In this document: one piece after another, positions 58,832 through 64,000 of the stretch | Layout: each line of letters begins with the position of its first letter | How positions within the stretch are numbered: position 1 is the stretch's first letter | Source of the DNA: Paenibacillus ginsengarvi | GTDB lineage: Bacteria > Bacillota > Bacilli > Paenibacillales > NBRC-103111 | NCBI RefSeq assembly: GCF_003626695.1 | Contig: NZ_RBAH01000019.1 | Location: 1 to 64,000, forward strand | Direction of reading: 5' to 3' | DNA: 64,000 nt | The notes under the pieces: generated by a model | Database searches by the model: none | What the model saw: the letters and a program-made list of their open reading frames with translations, nothing else | What the model was told of the DNA's origin: nothing | Made by a program: the position numbers and the translations under genes

Positions 58832-60613
58832 TTACGAGACGAACTCCTTGATCTCCTGCTTTTGCCAAAAATCCGCGAACCGTCCGCCCTCGCGCAGCAA
58901 TTCCTGGGGCGTGCCCGCTTCCCGCACTTCCCCGTCTTCGAGAAATACGACGTAGTCCGCGTCGCGGATCGTGGACAGCCGGTGCGCGATGACGATCTTC
59001 GTACAGTCGCCGGCCCATTCGTGCAGATCGCTCTGGAACATCGATTCCGTTTCGACGTCGAGCGCCGAAGTCGGCTCGTCCAGCACGACGATCGACGCTT
59101 TCCGGAGGATCGCCCGGGCGATCGCGATCCGCTGCTTCTGCCCTTGCGACAGCCGGATGCCGCGCTCCCCGACGCGGGTATCGAAGCTCTGCGGCTGCTT
59201 CTTGATAAACGCCAGCGACTGGGACAGCTCCGCCGCCCGCCTCACATCCGCTTCCCCCGCATGCTCCGCTCCGATCTTGATATTATCGCCGATCGTGCCG
59301 TCGAACAAATAGACGTCCTGCGAGACGGAAGCCAGATTCGCCCGCAGCGAGGGAATCGCATAATGCTGCAGCGGTACGCCGTTCAGCTTGATCGTTCCCG
59401 AGCTCGGGGCGTAAAACCGGTACAGCAGCTTGACGACCGTGCTTTTCCCGCCGCCGCTCGGGCCTACCAAAGCGACTGTAGCGCCGGCGGGAACGTGGAA
59501 CGATACGCCGCTCAGCACCGTGCGGCCTTCTTCGTAGGCGAACCCGACGCGCTCGAACGTAATCGACGGCGCACCCGGCGGCAGCCCGATGCCGCCGCCA
59601 TCGTCCTCCGGCTCCATCTCCATTACGTCCAGCAGCTTTTCCGCGCCTGCCGCCACCCGCTGCAGCGAATTGATGATTTGCACGATGCTCGCAAAAGGAG
59701 CGGACGCTTTGTCCAGCAGCGTAATGAAAGCGACGAGACCACCGGCGCCGATTTGCCCGTTTGCCATCATGACGGCCCCGACGCCAATCCCGACGATGTA
59801 CCCGGCCTTCTCCGGGATCGCTCGCACAAGCTCGCGGTAAGCGTGCAGCTTCTCGATCGCCACCCACAGCCGGATGCCATCGTCGCAAACGCGGCGGAAG
59901 CGGCTCGCCACGGCGCCCTCCATCTGATTCATTTTGATTTCGCGCATGCCGGACAACGTTTCGCCCATATGGAAAAACACTTCGCCGCCGTGCTCCCGCT
60001 GCCTGGCGATAAGACCTTTCAGCGTCCGGTTCACAAGCACGCTGGACAGAAGCTGAAGCGGACCTACGACGATGGCGATCAGACCGAGGACGGGATGCAC
60101 CGTCATCAAATAAATGCCGACGGAAATGAACGAAATCGGCAGCGTACACAGCTTCAGCACGTCGAAGACGACGAACTGCTTAAACGCCTCCAAATCGCCG
60201 AACAGCAGTTGCTTCGAATCCGAGCTGTGTTTGTTCTCATGATGGCTGAGCGACAGCCGGGTAAGCTGGATCAGCACGAGCTCACGCATGCGAAAGACGA
60301 CGTTCGTATTCACGATCTGATTGAACACCCGCTCCAGCAGCCCGAACAAAAGCCCCATCGCGATAAAAGCGACGAAGCAGGCAAGCAGCCCGTACAGCTC
60401 GCCCCCCGGTCCCGGCATCCGGTCGAACAGCCGCCGGTTCGTCTCCGCGAATAGCAGCGCCGAAGCGGTCACCCCGAGCTGCAGCACGAGGACGATTGCA
60501 TAAAGCCCCTTGTAGGTGCCGCTCAACCCGAGGAGCGTTCGGAATCCTTTGCGGCGAATGAGCTTTCGTACACTCCGGTTATGATTGCGTTCCAACCCAG
60601 CCCCACCTCCCAT
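58832..60613 (-). CDS. ABC transporter, fused permease and ATPase (exporter type)
   Basis: A 593-residue half-transporter: six-segment ABC membrane domain (about 25-330) followed by an ATPase (about 345-593) with GPSGGGKSTVVKLLYRFYAPSSG, VSQDVYLFDGTIGDNI, the signature LSQGQKQRIAIARAI and VVLDEPTSALD. Such proteins export lipids, peptides or drugs and form dimers. ATG 60613 opens the frame, but TTG 60595 is better spaced behind GGGAGGTGGGG. It is monocistronic or in an operon with the DUF4395 gene upstream. It is convergent with the YrdB-like gene, with only 24 bp between. Confidence 0.9.
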   Translation of the reverse strand: MGGGAGLERNHNRSVRKLIRRKGFRTLLGLSGTYKGLYAIVLVLQLGVTASALLFAETNRRLFDRMPGPGGELYGLLACFVAFIAMGLLFGLLERVFNQIVNTNVVFRMRELVLIQLTRLSLSHHENKHSSDSKQLLFGDLEAFKQFVVFDVLKLCTLPISFISVGIYLMTVHPVLGLIAIVVGPLQLLSSVLVNRTLKGLIARQREHGGEVFFHMGETLSGMREIKMNQMEGAVASRFRRVCDDGIRLWVAIEKLHAYRELVRAIPEKAGYIVGIGVGAVMMANGQIGAGGLVAFITLLDKASAPFASIVQIINSLQRVAAGAEKLLDVMEMEPEDDGGGIGLPPGAPSITFERVGFAYEEGRTVLSGVSFHVPAGATVALVGPSGGGKSTVVKLLYRFYAPSSGTIKLNGVPLQHYAIPSLRANLASVSQDVYLFDGTIGDNIKIGAEHAGEADVRRAAELSQSLAFIKKQPQSFDTRVGERGIRLSQGQKQRIAIARAILRKASIVVLDEPTSALDVETESMFQSDLHEWAGDCTKIVIAHRLSTIRDADYVVFLEDGEVREAGTPQELLREGGRFADFWQKQEIKEFVS

Positions 60614-60657
60614 TTCAGGGAAATCGTACCACGAAGGGGACGGCGAAGCGACGGGAA

Positions 60658-61083
60658 CTATGATTTAAAATGACTTTTCAGCCACAGCTGATACCGGTAT
60701 CGGATAAAGCAGCCGATACAAAAACCGCAGATCGCCACAAAAGCAGCCAAAGCGACCAGCGCGGAGAACATAACCCCCATTACCGGCAGGGCAAACGAAT
60801 ACCCGAGCAGCGCCAGCAGCAGGAACGTAACGGCTATGACCTGATTGAACTGCTGCCCGGCCTTGTCTTCCGGGATGTAGCCCGACATGGGCTTGCGCAA
60901 AAACAGTTTGGCAAATCGCATAATCGGATTGAAGTCGAAGATGACACCCATCGCTCCGGCCAGCAAAGGGACGGAGAGCAGCCAATACTTGCCCGTAATC
61001 CACGTTAGTACAACCGCAATGACTATGACCCATTGATTGGCTCTTACGAGCGGCCTGGGAACCGATTCCGGTCTGACGCTCAC
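60658..61083 (-). CDS. DUF4395 membrane protein
   Basis: A 141-residue protein with three or four membrane helices; VRANQWVIVIAVVLTWITGKYWLL, IFDFNPIMRFAKLFLRKP and the Cys pair in AICGFCIGCFIRYRYQLWLK are typical of DUF4395. GTG 61083 follows AAAGAGGG. The CxxGC pattern near the C-terminal end suggests a thiol-related role as seen for DUF4395 proteins beside thiosulfate sulfurtransferases elsewhere, but no such gene is here. Confidence 0.85.
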   Translation of the reverse strand: MSVRPESVPRPLVRANQWVIVIAVVLTWITGKYWLLSVPLLAGAMGVIFDFNPIMRFAKLFLRKPMSGYIPEDKAGQQFNQVIAVTFLLLALLGYSFALPVMGVMFSALVALAAFVAICGFCIGCFIRYRYQLWLKSHFKS

Positions 61084-61172
61084 TTGTATTCCCTCTTTCC
61101 AGTAGGATTAAGAAAATTATACATGCTCCTTTCGCGTTTGAAAACGTCCCAGCCAGCAGCTAGCCGCATATG

Positions 61173-61218
61173 CAAAAAAACTCCGCCGGCCGCTATGGAT
61201 AACGGCTGAACGGAGTTT
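61173..61218 (-). terminator. terminator of the stalk-domain gene
   Basis: On the minus strand AAACTCCG (61218-61211) pairs with CGGAGTTT (61185-61178), and a run of seven T follows. It lies just after the stalk-domain gene's stop. Confidence 0.8.
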
Positions 61219-61230
61219 GATTCGCTTTCG

Positions 61231-62283
61231 TTACGGAGTAGTTTCGGTCGGAGCCGCCTGCAGGACGATTGTGGTGGCGGAGCCGATCGGCGGCAAGCTT
61301 CTAGTCAAAATGCCGTTGTAAAAACCGATCACCTTCGCGCCTTTCACGAGTTCCTTCGCCTCTACCGTACGGCCTTCGGTGTCGACGATAACGGTTTTGT
61401 CCGTCAAGCGAAGCACGAGCTCGTCCGGCGTTTGCTCGGTCAAGCCTTCGCCTTTGATAAGCAGGCTCGTAGCTCCGTCATCGCCGGTCCGCACTTCCTC
61501 GATTTGTCCGGCTGTACCGGCCGAGTTTTTCTCGATCGTTTGGTCGAGTACGACGATCTTGTACGCCGCCGTTTGCGGCGGGAGGCTCAGCGTAGCGGCC
61601 AGGGAATGCTCGACCTCGATTTGCTGGCCGAGAGTGAGATCGGCGAAGCTGATCTTCGTGCCGTCGGCTTTTTCATATACGGTGTCCTGGCCGACGTGCA
61701 AGACGAGTCCATCCGTACCGATGCCGTTAATCCGCACCGTTTGGCGGCCTTCGTTTTCGTACACGGACGTGATGACGCCTTTGGTCAATGCGGTTTTCTT
61801 CTGTTCGCCGGAAGTAATCGCGATCGACGCCCCTTCCGTCTTGACGGTCGCATGCAGCACCTTATCCACGAACGAAACGGGCACGAACGTCTTGCTGTCC
61901 GTCAGCTCCGGAGCCGTGCCAAGCGTTATGTACATCTTGTTCACGCTGTACTGGTCTTCGCCCAGCTTCACGCTGGTCCACAGCGCCTGGCCCGAAATCT
62001 CGGCCGAACGGTTTTCCTCGTTCCACGTCACCGTCAGTCCGAGCGCCTCGGCTATATCGCGCAGCGGCACCATCGCTTCCTTGCCGCCCGTCTTCACATA
62101 ACCTCCGGTAGCGAGCGCTTTGTCGTTTACCGAAATCGCCGTATTTTGCGAGAGCGCTTGGGAAATGACCTGCGCGCTTGTCGTGACCGGTGTCTGATCC
62201 GCCGCTGCATAAGCCGCCGCTCCCGTTACGGATACGGATAAAGCGAAAATCGCTGCGATCCCTGTTCGGAGATGTTTTTTCAT
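61231..62283 (-). CDS. secreted stalk (copper amine oxidase N-terminal) domain protein
   Basis: ATG 62283 gives a signal peptide (MKKHLRTGIAAIFALSVSVT, cleavage near AAAYAA). The stalk domain follows at about 45-150: SVNDKALATGGYVKTGGKEA, MVPLRDIAEALGLTVTWNEE, SAEISGQALWTSVKLGEDQY and TFVPVSFVDKVL. Residues 160-350 form beta-rich modules (KGVITSVYENEGRQTVRING and IDGV-like repeats). Such proteins are common at the cell surface in Paenibacillaceae and likely have structural or binding roles. No membrane anchor is seen. Confidence 0.85.
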   Translation of the reverse strand: MKKHLRTGIAAIFALSVSVTGAAAYAAADQTPVTTSAQVISQALSQNTAISVNDKALATGGYVKTGGKEAMVPLRDIAEALGLTVTWNEENRSAEISGQALWTSVKLGEDQYSVNKMYITLGTAPELTDSKTFVPVSFVDKVLHATVKTEGASIAITSGEQKKTALTKGVITSVYENEGRQTVRINGIGTDGLVLHVGQDTVYEKADGTKISFADLTLGQQIEVEHSLAATLSLPPQTAAYKIVVLDQTIEKNSAGTAGQIEEVRTGDDGATSLLIKGEGLTEQTPDELVLRLTDKTVIVDTEGRTVEAKELVKGAKVIGFYNGILTRSLPPIGSATTIVLQAAPTETTP

Positions 62284-62521
62284 AAGTAACAACTTCCTCT
62301 CTGTCTGTTGATCGTGTTGCCTTCACCCTCTCTAACGAGTCGTTTTCATATATTGTTGCAAAAAAAGAAAAAAGTTTTCATAGGATGCCTGTTACACCGG
62401 GTTAATCGTTCGCGTCATTAACCAATAACCTTACCAAGCGATGTGCGAATGACCCAAGCGATAAGAAAGGCAGCTACATATCGTATAGAGAATAGAGCTG
62501 GAGGAAAGGGAGGAATCTACG

Positions 62522-62962
62522 ATGAGCAGGACGAAACGGACGTACGCCCGGCGCTGCTCCGCTTCCGGCAAATCGTTGCCCGGACGAACGGGGACGGGAA
62601 AACGGCGGACGCCATCGCCTTACTTGAATCAAACGGAAATACGCGGACTTCTTGCACCGGGCGCAGGTGCCGGAAACAATGCGCCGAATGCAGCCGCCGG
62701 GTTGGACAATCGCGCCGGCATGTTCTCCTTTCTGGATCAGTGGGGCGGACTCGACGGCATTATGAGCACGATGGGCAAGGTTCAAAAAATGATGCGCATG
62801 GTCCAGCAATTCGGCCCGCTGCTGAACATGTTCGGCTCGTTCGGATCTTTTCTGGGAGGAAAAGCGGCCACAACCAGCTTGCCGATCAGCCGGCCCGCCG
62901 CGCCGCGGACGAAGCAGGACCAGAGCCGATCCGTTCGCGGATCGCGCAAAGGCGGGAGATGA
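62522..62962 (+). CDS. VrrA/YqfQ-like protein
   Basis: A 146-residue basic protein. After a basic N-terminus and a low-complexity linker come LDQWGGLDGIMSTMGKVQKMMRMVQQFGPLLNMFGSFGSFL (about 70-110), the amphipathic core shared with the YqfQ/VrrA family of Bacillales, and a basic tail. ATG 62522 follows GGGAGG. YqfQ proteins are small, low-complexity and sometimes spore-associated; their function is not known. A terminator follows at 63004. Confidence 0.72.
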   Translation: MSRTKRTYARRCSASGKSLPGRTGTGKRRTPSPYLNQTEIRGLLAPGAGAGNNAPNAAAGLDNRAGMFSFLDQWGGLDGIMSTMGKVQKMMRMVQQFGPLLNMFGSFGSFLGGKAATTSLPISRPAAPRTKQDQSRSVRGSRKGGR

Positions 62963-63003
62963 CGCCTTCCGAACGCCGCACCGCACGGCTCCTGTACAAC
63001 CGT

Positions 63004-63045
63004 AAAAGCCGGCCCGCCTCGAATAATAGGGCGAAGCCGGCTTTC
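63004..63045. terminator. terminator between converging genes
   Basis: AAAGCCGG (63005-63012) pairs with CCGGCTTT (63037-63044), with the loop pairing CGCC/GGCG. The plus strand has TTTC after the stem and the minus strand TTTTAC. Confidence 0.65.
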
Positions 63046-63109
63046 TGCGTTAGCTTGCGAGATTACCAGAGAGACACTATGTTCGCAAAAAATAACGTTA
63101 GTTTTTCTC

Positions 63110-63970
63110 CTACTTCACTGCAAGCCAAATTTCGTTCAAGGAGTCCGGACTAAAGAGATCCGGACTAATATAAGCCTCTATAGCCGGAAGTTCAGCGAGC
63201 GCATAGCCGTTGGAAGGGATCCATTCCGAATAGATCCGTTTCCAGGCGTTAACCATTGCCGTCGGAGCATAACCTAACACCTCAAAAACGACCCATTTCG
63301 ATGCAGGGATAGTAAAGCTCGAGAAACCGTCCGGCGTTTTTCCAGAGTGTTCGGCGGCAATCCAGTAATCGATCGTGCCTTTATCTGCGTTATAGTTGCA
63401 CGTCATCCCCAGAACACCTTGTATGTTACCGTTCAGCAGCCGGGTCAACTTGTTAACCGTTCCGTCTGCATTCGCTTCGCCCCAAAATTCGGGGATACCC
63501 GATCCTCCTTCGGCATTCTCGCCGCAAGGACATTCGCGTTTTAAACCTACAACCGTAAAATCTTCTCTTTCCACAATGCGGTACTTCATAGGCTCCGCTC
63601 CTTTCAAACTCACCTGTATCGCCAGGCGGTTATAAGATTGCAGCTTTCCGATCCCGTGTCTAGCTTCGCTTGGCGTACAGCCATGCTGTTTGCGGAAAGC
63701 TTTGGTGAAAGCTTCGGGAGTTTCATAGCCGTATTTATAGGCAAGGTCGATGATTTTGCAATCCGTTCTGGTTAGCTCTTGTGCCGCGAGCGTCAGACGG
63801 CGCCGCCGCATATAATCGCCGACCGTTAAATCCGTCAGAATCGTAAACGTGCGCTGAAAATGATACGGAGACAAACTCGCCTGTTTGGAAATCCTCTCAA
63901 TCGTCGGCTGCTCCAGCAAATGTTCTTCCATATAATCGATTGCCTTCTGCAACGATTCAACCAATGCCAT
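63110..63970 (-). CDS. AraC regulator with GyrI-like effector domain
   Basis: The 286-residue protein has an N-terminal AraC DNA-binding domain (about 1-105: TIERISKQASLSPYHFQRTF and IIDLAYKYGYETPEAFTKAF) and a C-terminal GyrI/SOUL-like effector domain (about 125-286: YRIVEREDFTVVGLKRECPC, GMTCNYNADKGTIDYWIAAE). This resembles Rob/BmrR-type multidrug-responsive regulators. ATG 63970 follows GGGAG at a good distance; TTG 63979 overlaps that site. It lies at the right edge with no adjacent target gene in the window, so the regulon is unknown. Confidence 0.92.
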   Translation of the reverse strand: MALVESLQKAIDYMEEHLLEQPTIERISKQASLSPYHFQRTFTILTDLTVGDYMRRRRLTLAAQELTRTDCKIIDLAYKYGYETPEAFTKAFRKQHGCTPSEARHGIGKLQSYNRLAIQVSLKGAEPMKYRIVEREDFTVVGLKRECPCGENAEGGSGIPEFWGEANADGTVNKLTRLLNGNIQGVLGMTCNYNADKGTIDYWIAAEHSGKTPDGFSSFTIPASKWVVFEVLGYAPTAMVNAWKRIYSEWIPSNGYALAELPAIEAYISPDLFSPDSLNEIWLAVK

Positions 63971-64000
63971 ATAGCCCAACTCCCAATGAAAATGATACCG

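Noticed and set aside
58862..60454. 530-codon plus-strand frame opposite the ABC exporter
   Set aside because: It is antisense to a gene with all ABC motifs; its composition is typical of shadow frames.

Overview
The window reads as chromosome of a spore-forming member of the Paenibacillaceae (Paenibacillus/Cohnella-like). The grounds are a Firmicutes-type 16S 5' end, strong AGGAGG-type ribosome binding sites with many GTG/TTG starts, U-tailed terminators, a CotH-type kinase, and above all the dense set of LplABC-type sugar ABC systems with YesM/YesN-type or AraC-type regulators that is typical of that family. No phage, transposase, CRISPR array or tRNA was seen.

Layout. 1-570: the 5' end of a 16S rRNA gene on the minus strand, driven by up to four stacked promoters. 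573-8260: RpiR regulator, autoregulated ECF sigma/anti-sigma pair, PadR-MFS drug-efflux pair, EcsC protein, and an ABC-F ATPase with an attenuator-like terminator directly before its start codon. 8590-14220: frameshifted nitronate monooxygenase, PHP histidinol phosphatase, HelD, a candidate 130-nt small RNA, MgtC-like protein. 14430-17921: polyphosphate-polymerase-like (VTC) gene, DUF4956 membrane protein and CotH kinase in one operon behind four direct repeats at exact 11-bp steps. 18061-26265: hydrolase, hypothetical protein, peptide deformylase, VSR/DUF559-like protein, a cluster of palindromic intergenic repeats, L,D-transpeptidase, FAD oxidoreductase plus Gfo/Idh/MocA pair, DUF1540 miniprotein, and an XRE regulator fused to a DnaA domain-I-like module. 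26498-28269: YVTN beta-propeller surface protein with a 47-residue companion.

28370-46927 is a carbohydrate-uptake island: two SBP/permease/permease sets, an AraC-type membrane sensor, an SBP/sensor kinase/response regulator trio, and an orphan lipoprotein SBP. None of the permease sets has its own ATPase, so a shared MsmX-like ATPase elsewhere is expected. A lone ABC ATPase (44786) and a DUF3886 protein sit inside it.

47071-52289: Rrf2 regulator and MFS carrier sharing an exact 11-bp motif and separated by a seven-codon MTPPPRL leader, then a biotin ECF transporter (A subunit, A-T fusion, BioY) transcribed divergently around a BirA-like inverted repeat. 52513-63970: secreted stalk-domain proteins, an NHL propeller/phytanoyl-CoA dioxygenase-like/AraC group, an MBL hydrolase-TetR-YrdB operon with two near-identical operators, an ABC exporter, DUF4395, a VrrA/YqfQ-like protein and an AraC-GyrI regulator.

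Coordinates and starts were read by eye. Family names come from motif recognition, not database searches.
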